The notes under the pieces: model-generated
The model's database searches: none
What the model saw: only the letters and a program-made list of their open reading frames with translations
Told to the model about the DNA's origin: nothing
Assembly (NCBI RefSeq): GCF_947495205.1
Contig: NZ_CANLXV010000004.1
Span: 186,001 to 250,000 of the forward strand
From: an uncultured Polaribacter sp.
GTDB taxonomy: Bacteria > Bacteroidota > Bacteroidia > Flavobacteriales > Flavobacteriaceae
Reading direction: 5' to 3'
Length of the DNA stretch: 64,000 nucleotides
Shown here: in pieces, positions 29,687-39,785 of the stretch
Layout of the letters: each line of letters opens with the position of its first letter
Position numbering within the stretch: position 1 is the first letter of the stretch
Translations under genes and position numbers: made by a program

Positions 29687-31441
29687 TTGAAGGCTTTAAA
29701 ATACATTAACAAATACTTTGTAAAATACAAGTGGCGTATTTTAATTGGACTTTTTATTACCATTTTATCTAAACTGCTAGCACTTAAAGTGCCGCAAATT
29801 GTTGGCGATTCTTTAAATATTGTTGAAGATTATGTAAATGGTACAGAAACCAATTTAACCTTTGTAAAACAAGAATTATTAAACAATGTACTTGTAATTG
29901 TAGGTGTTGCTTTACTTGCTGGTTTTTTTACTTTTTTAATGAGGCAAACCATTATTGTAACTTCTCGTTTAATAGAGTTCGATTTAAAAAATGAAATTTA
30001 TCAACAATACCAAAGACTCTCTTTAAATTTTTACAAAAAAAATAGAACGGGAGATTTAATGAATAGAATTTCTGAAGATGTTTCTAAAGTAAGAATGTAT
30101 GTTGGACCTGCTGTAATGTATACTATGAACATGCTGGTTTTAATTGCTGTTGGTTTTACTCAAATGATAAATATTGATGTAAAACTTACCTTATATACAC
30201 TTTTACCTTTTCCTGTTTTATCTATTTCTATTTTTCTTTTAAGCAAAGTAATTCATAAAAGAAGCAGTATTGTACAAGAATATTTGTCTAAATTAACAAC
30301 ATTTAATCAAGAGTTTTTCTCAGGAATAAGCGTTGTAAAATCGTATGGTATAGAAAACCAAATTATTAAAGATTTTGATGCTATTGCAGATGAAAGCAAG
30401 CAAAAAAACATTCATTTACAACAAGCAAATGCTTTATTTTTTCCTTTAATGATTTTATTAATTGGTTTAAGCAATTTAATTGTAGTTTATATAGGTGGTA
30501 AATTATATATAAATAATGAAATTCAAATAGGAACCATTATAGAATTTATGTTGTACGTAAATATTTTAACCTGGCCAGTAGCTGTTATTGGTTGGGTAAC
30601 TTCTATGATACAACAAGCAGAGGCATCTCAATTAAGAATTAATGAGTTTTTAAATGAAGTTCCAGAAATTAAAAACAACACAAACAAACCAACACATATA
30701 ATAGGTAAAGTTACCTTTAAAAACGTAACTTTTACGTATGATGACACCAATATTACCGCTTTAAAAAACATTTCTTTTACAGCAAAAGCTGGTGAAACAA
30801 TAGCAATTTTAGGAAAAACAGGTTCTGGAAAATCTACTATAATTGAATTAATTGTTCGTTTATACGATACTAAAAAAGGTGTTATTTTAATTGATGATAA
30901 ACCTATTGAAAATGCAAATTTAGATAGCATAAGAGATCAAATTGGTTTTGTACCACAAGACCCTTTTTTGTTTTCTGAAAGTATAGGCAATAATATTAAG
31001 TTTGGTAAAGAAGATGCAACTGAACAAGAAATAATACAAGCTGCTAAAAATGCGGTTGTACATAATAATATTATAGATTTTCCTAAAGGATATGATACCG
31101 TTTTGGGCGAAAGAGGTGTAACACTTTCTGGTGGCCAAAAACAGCGCGTTTCTATTGCTAGAGCAATTATAAAAAAGCCTAAAATATTAATTTTTGACGA
31201 TTGTTTATCTGCTGTAGATACAGAAACAGAAGAACAAATTTTAGCAAATTTAAAACAAGTTTCTAAAGATAAAACCACTTTTATTATAAGCCATAGAGTA
31301 TCTTCTGCTAAAAATGCAGATAAAATATTAGTACTTGATAATGGAAATATTATTCAGGAAGGCTCTCATAATCAGCTTATAACAGAAAAAGGATATTATA
31401 AAGATTTGTATGAACAACAACTTTTAGAAAAAGAAAATTAA
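29687..31441 (+). CDS. ABC transporter, fused TM and ATP-binding (exporter) (TTG start)
   Basis: Walker A LGKTGSGKSTI, signature LSGGQKQRVSIARAI, Walker B ILIFDDCLSAVD. Confidence 0.95.
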   Translation: MKALKYINKYFVKYKWRILIGLFITILSKLLALKVPQIVGDSLNIVEDYVNGTETNLTFVKQELLNNVLVIVGVALLAGFFTFLMRQTIIVTSRLIEFDLKNEIYQQYQRLSLNFYKKNRTGDLMNRISEDVSKVRMYVGPAVMYTMNMLVLIAVGFTQMINIDVKLTLYTLLPFPVLSISIFLLSKVIHKRSSIVQEYLSKLTTFNQEFFSGISVVKSYGIENQIIKDFDAIADESKQKNIHLQQANALFFPLMILLIGLSNLIVVYIGGKLYINNEIQIGTIIEFMLYVNILTWPVAVIGWVTSMIQQAEASQLRINEFLNEVPEIKNNTNKPTHIIGKVTFKNVTFTYDDTNITALKNISFTAKAGETIAILGKTGSGKSTIIELIVRLYDTKKGVILIDDKPIENANLDSIRDQIGFVPQDPFLFSESIGNNIKFGKEDATEQEIIQAAKNAVVHNNIIDFPKGYDTVLGERGVTLSGGQKQRVSIARAIIKKPKILIFDDCLSAVDTETEEQILANLKQVSKDKTTFIISHRVSSAKNADKILVLDNGNIIQEGSHNQLITEKGYYKDLYEQQLLEKEN

Positions 31442-31514
31442 TCTTTAACATTGCCAAGTAAATTATTTTGTTAGATTTGTTACTTCAATTATTTAATTAT
31501 TATTTACAAATAAC

Positions 31515-31883
31515 ATGGCAGAGAGAGTTGAACAAGAAGAAATTTTTTCGCAGGTATTAAGAGCCGGAAGAAGAACCTATTTTTTTGATGTAAGAGCAAC
31601 AAAGGCAAATGATTATTATTTGACTGTTACAGAAAGTAAAAAATTTACACATGATGATGGTACTTTTCATTATCAAAAACACAAAATTTATTTGTATAAA
31701 GAAGATTTTACAGATTTTCATGAAATGCTAAAAAAGGCAACAGACTATATTATTACAGAAAAAGGAGATGAAGTAATTAGTGAACGCCACCAAAAAGACT
31801 TTAAAAAAGAAGAGCCTAAAACAGATACAGCAGAACCAAAATCTGCAGAAAGTTTTACAGACGTTTCTTTTGATGATATTTAA
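31515..31883 (+). CDS. DUF3276 / Pur-alpha-like single-stranded nucleic-acid-binding protein
   Basis: EEIFSQVLRAGRRTYFFDVRATKANDYYLTVTESKK. Confidence 0.85.
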   Translation: MAERVEQEEIFSQVLRAGRRTYFFDVRATKANDYYLTVTESKKFTHDDGTFHYQKHKIYLYKEDFTDFHEMLKKATDYIITEKGDEVISERHQKDFKKEEPKTDTAEPKSAESFTDVSFDDI

Positions 31884-31954
31884 CTGTTCCTTAAAACAGT
31901 ATTGTAATATGTAATTACAAAAAATTTCAATTCAAATTCAATTTACACTTAATT

Positions 31955-31989
31955 AAAAAAACCATAAATTTACTATTTATGGTTTTTTT
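31955..31989. terminator. Bidirectional terminator (aaaccataaat/atttatggttt)
   Basis: Inverted repeat with A/T runs between convergent genes. Confidence 0.85.
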
Positions 31990-32016
31990 TACTTTTAAAA
32001 CAACATAGGTTTGTAA

Positions 32017-33087
32017 TTACAAAACTTGCTTCATGGTTAATGCCTTAGAAACAGTTTCTTCCCACTCTTTTGCTGCATTGCTATCTTTTGTAATGCCACC
32101 ACCAACATAAATTGTAGCCTTTTGATTTTCTATGCGCATGCACCTTAAATTTACAAATAGTTGACTATTTTTAGTTTCTGAATTTGAACTGTTTAAATTT
32201 AATTCTCCTAAAAAACCAGTATAAAAAGTACGTTTATAATTTTCATTATTTACAATAAAATCATTAGCCAAATCTCTAGGCAAACCGCAAACTGCAGGTG
32301 TTGGGTGTAATGCTCTAATCAACGTTTCTAAATTAGAATTCTCTTTTAAAACACCTGTAACTTTTGTTTTTAAATGCAATAAGTTGCCTGCTCTAACAGT
32401 TTCTGTTTTATCTACATGCAGTTCTTTGCCAATATCTTTTAACTGGTTTTCTATAAAATCTGTTACCAATTGCTGCTCTTCCAATTCTTTGGATTTCCAA
32501 ATAGTACGCTGTATACTTTCATTTGAATTGTAAAGCTGTGTACCTGCCAAAGACATTGTTTTAAACGTATTACCTTTAGTAAATAACAATGTTTCTGGCG
32601 TAGCACCAAACCATAACCCCACTTTTGGATGATACCAAACATAAACAAAAGCATTTGTATAGGTAGCCAATAATCTTTTGTAAATTTCTACAACAGCTAC
32701 TTCAGATAAATTAACAATTTCTTCTCTAGAAATTACTACTTTTTGTAATAGAGAATTTTTAATTGTATCAATTGCTTTTTCTACAATGCTTATATGTTTT
32801 ACTTTATTACCTTTTGCAGATATACTGTTTGTGTTTTTGTAAAACTCCTGCTCTAGCGCTAGTTTTTCTGAAATACGCAAAGCATTTTTTATAGGAAAAA
32901 AAACTGCTTTTTCTTCTTTTGTAAATGGAGCAAACACAAAACCTTGCTCTTTAAAATTATGAATAAATTTTAAAATATCATCTTGCATAAAAATACCAGA
33001 AACTTCTTTTTTATTAGGCTTTCTATAAGCCACAAATGGAAGTTTATTTTGGTAATGTTGAGCTATTTTTGGGAGTAAACTATTCAA
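32017..33087 (-). CDS. menF: Isochorismate synthase / chorismate-binding protein
   Basis: GATPETLLFTKG, HPTPAVCGLPRDLA, FYTGFLGE, GGGITKDSNAAKEWEET. Confidence 0.9.
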   Translation of the reverse strand: MNSLLPKIAQHYQNKLPFVAYRKPNKKEVSGIFMQDDILKFIHNFKEQGFVFAPFTKEEKAVFFPIKNALRISEKLALEQEFYKNTNSISAKGNKVKHISIVEKAIDTIKNSLLQKVVISREEIVNLSEVAVVEIYKRLLATYTNAFVYVWYHPKVGLWFGATPETLLFTKGNTFKTMSLAGTQLYNSNESIQRTIWKSKELEEQQLVTDFIENQLKDIGKELHVDKTETVRAGNLLHLKTKVTGVLKENSNLETLIRALHPTPAVCGLPRDLANDFIVNNENYKRTFYTGFLGELNLNSSNSETKNSQLFVNLRCMRIENQKATIYVGGGITKDSNAAKEWEETVSKALTMKQVL

Positions 33088-33095
33088 TAGAAAAA

Positions 33096-33518
33096 TTATT
33101 TTTTTGGAAGATCTAAAACAATATTAGTCATTTTTGCTACAGAAATTAATTGATCATTTTCATCTACAATGGTAACCTCCCACAAGTGTGTGCTTTTACC
33201 TTTATGAATATTTTTTGCAGTAGCAAATACAACACCTTCTTTTTTACTTTTAATATGATTAATAGAAAGCTGTATGCCGTTTACAAATTGATTTTTACGA
33301 TCAATAAAAAAATTAGATGCTGCACTGCCAACACTTTCTGCTAAAGCTGCAGTGGCACCACCATGCAACTGCCCATAAGGTTGATGCACTTTATTGTTTA
33401 CCGGCATTTTTGCCGTTAAAAAACCGTCACCCACATTAATATATTCTATATCAAGAGTTTCCATTAGCGTGTTTTTAGAATGCTCATTAAATTTTTTTAA
33501 AATGATAGTTTTATCCAT
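33096..33518 (-). CDS. PaaI/MenI-type hotdog thioesterase
   Basis: VHQPYGQLHGGATAALAESVGSAAS. Confidence 0.9.
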   Translation of the reverse strand: MDKTIILKKFNEHSKNTLMETLDIEYINVGDGFLTAKMPVNNKVHQPYGQLHGGATAALAESVGSAASNFFIDRKNQFVNGIQLSINHIKSKKEGVVFATAKNIHKGKSTHLWEVTIVDENDQLISVAKMTNIVLDLPKK

Positions 33519-33589
33519 ATCTAATTATTTATTATGTAAAAATACATATAAAAAATTGTATTTTTGTTGCAGAAAAGTTAAACCATTCT

Positions 33590-34093
33590 ATGTACAAAAT
33601 ACGCGTAATTTTAGATACCAAAACAGACGTAATTCGAACTATTTTAGTTGAAGACTCCTTTAACTTAGAAGACTTACATTTTACCATTGCCAAATCTTTT
33701 GGCTTTGTTGGGCAAGAGATGGCATCATTTTACAAAACCGATGAAGAATGGATACAAGGTGAAGAGATTCCGCTTTTTAATATGGCTGAAGCGGGTGAAG
33801 GTCTTTCTATGCAAACCTGTAAATTGGTAGAAACTTTACCAGAAGAAAACAGTAAACTTATTTATGTTTACGATTTTTTAAAAATGTGGACTTTTTATGT
33901 GGAAGTAATTGAAATTTCTAATGCAACCAAAGCAGATTTACCTGCTATTATTTTAACGGTTGGTGAAATTCCTGAAGAAGCACCTGATAAAACATTTGTA
34001 GCAGAAAACCCAGAACAATTATTTGGAGATGAAGGTGATATTGATGATGATTTTGGGCACTTTGATGATGATTTTGATTTTAACGAGTATTAA
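33590..34093 (+). CDS. pRiA4b ORF-3-like (IS1096 passenger TnpR-like) family protein with acidic tail
   Basis: MYKIRVILDTKTDVIRTILVEDSFNLEDLHFTIAKSFGF; C-terminal D/E-rich tail. Confidence 0.7.
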   Translation: MYKIRVILDTKTDVIRTILVEDSFNLEDLHFTIAKSFGFVGQEMASFYKTDEEWIQGEEIPLFNMAEAGEGLSMQTCKLVETLPEENSKLIYVYDFLKMWTFYVEVIEISNATKADLPAIILTVGEIPEEAPDKTFVAENPEQLFGDEGDIDDDFGHFDDDFDFNEY

Positions 34094-34127
34094 ACTTATA
34101 GGAAATATAGGCAACAAAAAATCTTAT

Positions 34128-34166
34128 TAAAACAATAAAAGAACGACAACTTAACCGTTGTCGTTC
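34128..34166 (-). terminator. Intrinsic terminator of the 34195 gene (gaacgacaac/gttgtcgttc)
   Basis: Perfect 10-bp stem; T-rich tract follows on minus strand. Confidence 0.75.
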
Positions 34167-34194
34167 TCTCGTGAGGGACTTTAATTATATCAAC

Positions 34195-34644
34195 TTATTT
34201 GATATCCTCTAACTTTCTTATTCTAGATAAATCTGTTGCAATTTTGTTTTTTTGCTGGGTTAAAAGAGTTGCCGTTGTTTTTGGTAAAGTACTTTCCGTT
34301 AAAACTTCATTATAATCTTCTATTGAGGTTTTTTCTCCCCTAATTGCTTCTTGCAGCATAGCCTCTTCATTATCAGAAGAAAAAAGTGCTTTTACATCCA
34401 TCCAATTTCTATGTGCATTGGCTAATAAACTTCCTTCTTCTGTTGCAGCTGCATTAAAAAGATTTAATTCTTTCTTTAGTTCTTTACTAAACTGCTCTCT
34501 TTCTTGTGCTCTTTCTTTAAAATATGCTTTTAAAGGCAAACTCTCTGTATGTTCCGCTGCTTTATTAAAGCCTTTTTCTGCATCATAAGTTCTTGTTAAT
34601 AAGTTATTTAATTTACTTTCTATTGCTATTGGAAAATTTTGCAT
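34195..34644 (-). CDS. PA2169/DUF2383 four-helix-bundle protein
   Basis: LNNLLTRTYDAEKGFNKAAEHTESLPLKAYFKERAQEREQFSKEL. Confidence 0.88.
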   Translation of the reverse strand: MQNFPIAIESKLNNLLTRTYDAEKGFNKAAEHTESLPLKAYFKERAQEREQFSKELKKELNLFNAAATEEGSLLANAHRNWMDVKALFSSDNEEAMLQEAIRGEKTSIEDYNEVLTESTLPKTTATLLTQQKNKIATDLSRIRKLEDIK

Positions 34645-34781
34645 TCAGTTGTTTTTTAATGAGTAATTATTTTTTTTCTGATGTCAATTACATTTCATCT
34701 TTTGAAAATTTAATTTAAAAACGAAGTTTTAAAGCGTTTCAATTTAAATTTAACCTTATTCTTTTTCAGCAATGTATTATA

Positions 34782-35252
34782 CTATTTCTCTAAAGGCAAG
34801 AACACATCTTCTACAGTAATCGTTAAATTATCTGTATTTTCTGTATCAAATTCATACGTTCCTTCATTGGTAATTAGCTTTGTTTCATCAGAACTTGTTA
34901 CAATAGACGCTCCATTTGAATTCAGTTTATAGTTCATTTTTTTGTTAAAATCTTTTAGAAAAGACATGTTTAATTCTTTATCGTAAATTTTATCGTTATT
35001 TGTATCCATTAAAATTACTTTCGCTACAGTAACAGGAGATTCTATAATGGTTTGATTTAATTTAAATCGATCTTTTTTGTTAAGAATAATTGGTTGCGTT
35101 TCTGTAACAATTGTTTTTACCTTCATAACCTCACCATCTGGCTTCATGTAGGTTTCATAAGAAATTGTTTCTTTAATATTTTTTAAGCTTTGGGCATTTA
35201 AAGAAAATGTTGTTGCGAATACAAATACTGTTATTTTAAATAAATTTTTCAT
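34782..35252 (-). CDS. Secreted hypothetical protein
   Basis: Signal peptide (KITVFVFATTFSLNAQ); no family recognised. Confidence 0.65.
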   Translation of the reverse strand: MKNLFKITVFVFATTFSLNAQSLKNIKETISYETYMKPDGEVMKVKTIVTETQPIILNKKDRFKLNQTIIESPVTVAKVILMDTNNDKIYDKELNMSFLKDFNKKMNYKLNSNGASIVTSSDETKLITNEGTYEFDTENTDNLTITVEDVFLPLEK

Positions 35253-35495
35253 AATGTTTCTGTGTTTTACTGTGTTCCTATTTATTTTAATTATTATTTT
35301 TATTTGTTTAATACAAAGGTCTTAATTATTGCTAGGTTATACGTTATACAATTTTTAGAGAATCTTATATAATTTAAAAAGCAAGTTTTAATGCAACCCT
35401 TTACAAACACTACAAATTTAAGCAGGTAACTTATATATTCTATTACAGAATTTTTATTGAATTTTATATAATTTAAAAGGCCACTAAAATTATTG

Positions 35496-35534
35496 AAAAA
35501 AAAAAAAAAATGGCAACTATAACGTTGCCATTTG
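35496..35534 (-). terminator. Intrinsic terminator of trkH-like gene with 15-nt homopolymer T (minus strand)
   Basis: aaatggcaac/gttgccattt stem adjacent to A15 on plus strand. Confidence 0.9.
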
Positions 35535-35607
35535 TATACATATTTTATGTATTAAAAATATTGTTTTAACCATTATTTTCAATGGTAAATAAAATCGAAG
35601 TATTTTT

Positions 35608-36960
35608 TTAGACTGCCAAATCATCTTCTATAAGAATTGCCTTATCATCTAATTTTCTTGCTAAAAGTGCAAAACCAAACGTTAAAACCCCAACACGACC
35701 AATGAACATTAAAATAATAATTAAAAATTTACCCACATTGCTTAAATCTCCAGTAATACCTCTACTTAAACCCACTGTTCCTAAAGAAGAGGCAACTTCA
35801 AAAAGAATATCTTCATAACTTGCGTTTTCACTATAAGTCATTAAAAAACTAAATAAAAAAATGAGAACTGTGTATAAAATAAAGGTAGAAGTGGCAACAT
35901 AAAGTCTTTCAAAAGGAATTTTTCTATTTAAAAACGTTATTTTCTTTTGTCCTAAAACCCTACTCTTTAAAACTGAAATCATAGCGGTTAATGTAGTTAT
36001 TTTCATTCCACCTGCTGTACCAGATGGAGAAGCACCAACGTACATTAAAAAAATAACTAATAACATTGTTGGTAAAGATAAGTTACTTGTTGCTATTGTG
36101 TTAAAACCAACAGTTGTCATAGCAGACATGGTTTGAAAAAATGATTTCATTAAAACATTTTGACCAGTTTCATTTACTAAAGGTTCTGTAAAATATGTTA
36201 CAGCAGTACCCAAAGTAAGTAACACAATAAAACCGTAAATAACAATTTTTGATGTGAAAGATAACTTGTTAGATTTTCTAGAAATACGATACCACAAATC
36301 TGTAATTACTATAAAACCTAAAGAACCTGCAATGGCTAAAACAGCTATAATTGTATTTATAAAAGTATGATCTTGAAAGTTTTCGAAACTATTGTTAAGT
36401 AAACCAAAACCTGCTGTACAAAAAGCAGATACACTATGAAAAACACTATACCACAATGCTTCTAGTGTTTGCATACCCGTGTCTTTAAAGGCTATGTAAA
36501 AACAAATTGCGCCTAAAGTTTCCATAACAATGGTAAATAATATTACACTTTTTAAAAAATCGTTTATTTTGATGGTTTTTGGCATTGTAAATTCTGCCCC
36601 AATAATTTTTTTATGCCAATGTGTAATTTTTTTTGTTGTAAATAACAAAAAATATGTGGTTAGCGTCATATAACCAATTCCTCCTATTTGAAATAAAAGC
36701 ATCACAATAAACTGCCCAAAAAAGGTATAAGAATCTATAATACTAATGGTAACTAAACCCGTTGTAGAAATTGCCGATGTAGAAATAAAAAGATTATCTA
36801 TAAATGATATTTCTACTTTATGAAATATTGGAAGTGATAATAATAAAAAACCTATTATCGTATAAAGAAAAAAGCCCCAAACTAAATTCATTTGTGGAGA
36901 TTTACTTAACTGAAATTTTTTATACCAAATTAAAAATCTATGAATGCTATTGTTTTTCAT
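35608..36960 (-). CDS. TrkH/KtrB-family potassium uptake protein
   Basis: STTGLVTISI, SAFCTAGFGLL, MTTVGFNTI, SPSGTAGGMKITT selectivity-filter-like loops. Confidence 0.92.
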   Translation of the reverse strand: MKNNSIHRFLIWYKKFQLSKSPQMNLVWGFFLYTIIGFLLLSLPIFHKVEISFIDNLFISTSAISTTGLVTISIIDSYTFFGQFIVMLLFQIGGIGYMTLTTYFLLFTTKKITHWHKKIIGAEFTMPKTIKINDFLKSVILFTIVMETLGAICFYIAFKDTGMQTLEALWYSVFHSVSAFCTAGFGLLNNSFENFQDHTFINTIIAVLAIAGSLGFIVITDLWYRISRKSNKLSFTSKIVIYGFIVLLTLGTAVTYFTEPLVNETGQNVLMKSFFQTMSAMTTVGFNTIATSNLSLPTMLLVIFLMYVGASPSGTAGGMKITTLTAMISVLKSRVLGQKKITFLNRKIPFERLYVATSTFILYTVLIFLFSFLMTYSENASYEDILFEVASSLGTVGLSRGITGDLSNVGKFLIIILMFIGRVGVLTFGFALLARKLDDKAILIEDDLAV

Positions 36961-37176
36961 TAGTTTGAGTTTCTATATAGTGATTAACTTATTTTACACA
37001 ACAAAATTAGAATAGTACACTTCATTTTAAATTACATAATTTTTAAAAAAGCTTACAAAATTTTAATTATTACATTAGTTACAATTGTTTTTAAGTAAAA
37101 AAACCTCAATATAAATTAAGGTTTGTTTGTATAATTTAATTCTGATATATTATTGTATACTACTTACAATGAGGTT

Positions 37177-37683
37177 TTATTGAATTGGCATTTCACTTAA
37201 CATTAATTCTTCATCTGTGTTATGACTCCATGCATTTAACATCCAACTTTCTTTTTCTAATTCGTTTATAAAGCTTCCCATCATATCCATAGTACCTTCA
37301 TCTTCAATTTTACTTGCCGCTTGCATAACATTACCCATTTGACTTAAAATTTGTTTATGATTTTCTAATATTGAGGTAATCATTTTAGCATCATCCAAAG
37401 AAATTTCTTCTTCTTTAATATTACTAATTTCTAAATATTGGCTTGCCTTACTAATTGGGTGATATTTTAATGTTAAAATACGTTCTGCAACATCATCTAT
37501 TTTTGTGCGCGCATCATTGTATAAGTTTTCAAACTTTTGGTGCAATTCAAAGAAATTTTTTCCTAGAATATTCCAATGAAAAGTTCTTAAGTTTTGATAA
37601 TATAAGTGATAATCTGCTAATAATATGTTTAACTGATTTACTACTGGTTTTACTTTATTTTGATCTATATTTAAATAATTCAT
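37177..37683 (-). CDS. dps: Dps-family ferritin-like protein
   Basis: LLADYHLYYQNLRTFHWNILGKNFFELHQKFENLYND. Confidence 0.93.
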   Translation of the reverse strand: MNYLNIDQNKVKPVVNQLNILLADYHLYYQNLRTFHWNILGKNFFELHQKFENLYNDARTKIDDVAERILTLKYHPISKASQYLEISNIKEEEISLDDAKMITSILENHKQILSQMGNVMQAASKIEDEGTMDMMGSFINELEKESWMLNAWSHNTDEELMLSEMPIQ

Positions 37684-37700
37684 TTTTTTAATTTTTAAGG

Positions 37701-38600
37701 TTATACTTCTTGTTGTTGTGGAAAATATTTATCCAACTGATTCCCAAAATCTAAGGTTCTAATTGGAAAAGGAATTCCAATTCCTTCTTTATCATATGCT
37801 TTTTTGATAAGCATAATTGCTTCACTTTTTGCTTTAGCAACTTCTAAGGCAGATGAGGAGTTAATCCAAAAACGGATTTCATAAGTTATGGCACTATTAC
37901 CAAAACCTCTGTATAAAAACAATACATCTTCTGGTGTTTCTGGAACATCAAAATTATCTATAATAATTTGTGTAGTTAATTCTTTTACTTTTTCTAAATT
38001 AGAACCATATGCTACGCCATTTTCTAAAATTACTCTTGATTTTTCTGTTGCAGAAAAGTTTTTAATAGGGTTTTCAATTACCAATTTATTTGGTATATAC
38101 ACTAAGTTATTATCTTTTTGCCTTAATGTTAGCGCTCTAAAATCTACATCTACAATTGCACCTTCATATCCATTGGTTTTAATCCAATCGCCATTTTTTA
38201 CATTTTTAATGTAAGAAAGAACAACCCCAGAAAAAGTATTTGTTAATGCCCCTTGTAGTGCCAAACCAACTGCTAAACCTGCAACACCAGCACCTGCTAA
38301 AATTGTTTTTAAGGTTTTGTCTAAATCTAAAATTCCTAAAATTAAAAACAAACCTATAGCAACAATTACCATTGCAATTGCTCTTCCTAGCACCCTTCTC
38401 ATAGAAATTTGTATGCTAGTTTTTCTAAGTAATTTTTGCAATAATTTGCTAAAATATTTAGCAATTAATAGCGTAAATAAAAATACAACAATAGCTATTA
38501 TTATGTTGGGTATGTTAAGTATAAAAGTATCTAGCCAAGTATTTAACTTTACATACATTTCTTGAAAAGCTTCATTAAAATCTGCTGTATTAATTGTCAT
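37701..38600 (-). CDS. MscS-type mechanosensitive channel
   Basis: AGVAGLAVGLALQGALTNTFSGVVL TM3-like and beta domain. Confidence 0.93.
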   Translation of the reverse strand: MTINTADFNEAFQEMYVKLNTWLDTFILNIPNIIIAIVVFLFTLLIAKYFSKLLQKLLRKTSIQISMRRVLGRAIAMVIVAIGLFLILGILDLDKTLKTILAGAGVAGLAVGLALQGALTNTFSGVVLSYIKNVKNGDWIKTNGYEGAIVDVDFRALTLRQKDNNLVYIPNKLVIENPIKNFSATEKSRVILENGVAYGSNLEKVKELTTQIIIDNFDVPETPEDVLFLYRGFGNSAITYEIRFWINSSSALEVAKAKSEAIMLIKKAYDKEGIGIPFPIRTLDFGNQLDKYFPQQQEV

Positions 38601-38612
38601 ATTTAAATTTAT

Positions 38613-38933
38613 CTATTTTTTTGGGGTTACTATTTTTTTTGTGAAATATTGGGTTAAGACTCCTAAAACTAAATTTAATAACGTGTTAGATTTACTTAAT
38701 TTAAGTTTTTTAAGTAATACACCAGATAATACAGTAAGTATTGGTTTGGTATAATCTAATTCTTTAAAAAGATTTTGAATAGTTGAAGAAACTATGTTAG
38801 AAAAACTAAAATCTGTTACCGTATTTTGGTAATCAACTATTACATCTTCTGCTAAATACCGTTGCTTATTTTTTAAGATATAAATCTGTTGATGTAGTTC
38901 TTCTTTTGTTGTTGGCTTAGTGTTCATTTTCAT
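38613..38933 (-). CDS. Hypothetical protein
   Basis: ORF in stress operon; overlaps upstream gene by 17 bp. Confidence 0.6.
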   Translation of the reverse strand: MKMNTKPTTKEELHQQIYILKNKQRYLAEDVIVDYQNTVTDFSFSNIVSSTIQNLFKELDYTKPILTVLSGVLLKKLKLSKSNTLLNLVLGVLTQYFTKKIVTPKK

Positions 38934-39303
38934 TAAATTTGTTGTTTACAATAATTTCTCGTTCTCTATTTAATTCTGTAATTATTAAATTACTTATTAG
39001 CGTAACGATTAATTTTTTTCTAAATAGATAAAATAAAATCCCAAATAATAAATACATACCAGCAACTACAATAAACCCTAATGCATATGAACCAAATTTA
39101 TTGGCAAAATAAAAGCCAAACCCTAGATTAAGAAAAAGCAAAAACATAGAAAAAATAAGTATTAAAACAGTTTTACTAATAACATTAGAAATAATATCTG
39201 CCGTAAAATCTATAGCTTGTAGTTTATATAATTCTAAACTAGTTTCTACATAATTTTTTGTTTTAGAAAATAAATTTTCTAATTTTTCTCCTACGTTTTG
39301 CAT
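38917..39303 (-). CDS. Phage-holin-like / DUF1469-type membrane protein
   Basis: LENLFSKTKNYVETSLELYKLQAIDFTADIISNVISK plus two TM segments. Confidence 0.65.
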   Translation of the reverse strand: MQNVGEKLENLFSKTKNYVETSLELYKLQAIDFTADIISNVISKTVLILIFSMFLLFLNLGFGFYFANKFGSYALGFIVVAGMYLLFGILFYLFRKKLIVTLISNLIITELNREREIIVNNKFNENEH

Positions 39304-39313
39304 CTTATTCTTT

Positions 39314-39580
39314 TTAGGCTATTTCTTTTTTTACTTTAGAAAGCTCTTTTTTACTTTTATCTATAATTTCTGAACTTGCCTTTTTAACAACATCATATTT
39401 TTTAGATAAGTTTTCTAAAACAGCTTCTACATTTTCAACTACATCTTCTTTAGTTTCCTTTGCTTTTCCTGCAATTTTTTCTCTTGTTTTTTCTCCTTTA
39501 TCTGGTGCCAATAAAATTCCTGCTATTCCTCCTACTATTGCTCCTCCTAAAATTCCTAAAATTGTGTTTTGTTTACTCAT
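39314..39580 (-). CDS. YtxH domain protein
   Basis: GGAIVGGIAGILLAPDKGEKTREKIAGKAKE. Confidence 0.9.
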   Translation of the reverse strand: MSKQNTILGILGGAIVGGIAGILLAPDKGEKTREKIAGKAKETKEDVVENVEAVLENLSKKYDVVKKASSEIIDKSKKELSKVKKEIA

Positions 39581-39616
39581 AATTTGTTTTTATTATTAAT
39601 TATTATTTAATTTTTA

Positions 39617-39763
39617 CTATTTACCTCTTATTAATCTAAGCAAAATTGCAATTGCTGCGAATACTAATAATACATGCACAATACCTTTTGTGTTGTATAC
39701 AAAAAAGCCAAATGCCCAACCTATTACTAATATTACAGCTACTAAGTATAAAATATTTTTCAT
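39617..39763 (-). CDS. lmo0937/DUF5670-like small membrane protein, 48 aa (MKNILYLVAVILVIGWAFGFFVYNTKGIVHVLLVFAAIAILLRLIRGK)
   Basis: Read from minus strand; absent from ORF track; two TM helices with -LLRLIRGK end. Confidence 0.82.
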   Translation of the reverse strand: MKNILYLVAVILVIGWAFGFFVYNTKGIVHVLLVFAAIAILLRLIRGK

Positions 39764-39785
39764 GTTTCTTATCTTTTAATTTGAC

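Noticed and set aside
34128-34180. Hairpin gaacgacaac-ttaacc-gttgtcgttc plus second small hairpin, considered as a non-coding RNA or recombination site
   Set aside because: On the minus strand the stem is followed by a T-rich tract right after the 34195 gene, so an ordinary terminator explains it.
38917-39303. Holin-like annotation considered as prophage remnant
   Set aside because: No other phage genes; such holin-like membrane proteins are common in bacterial stress operons next to YtxH.
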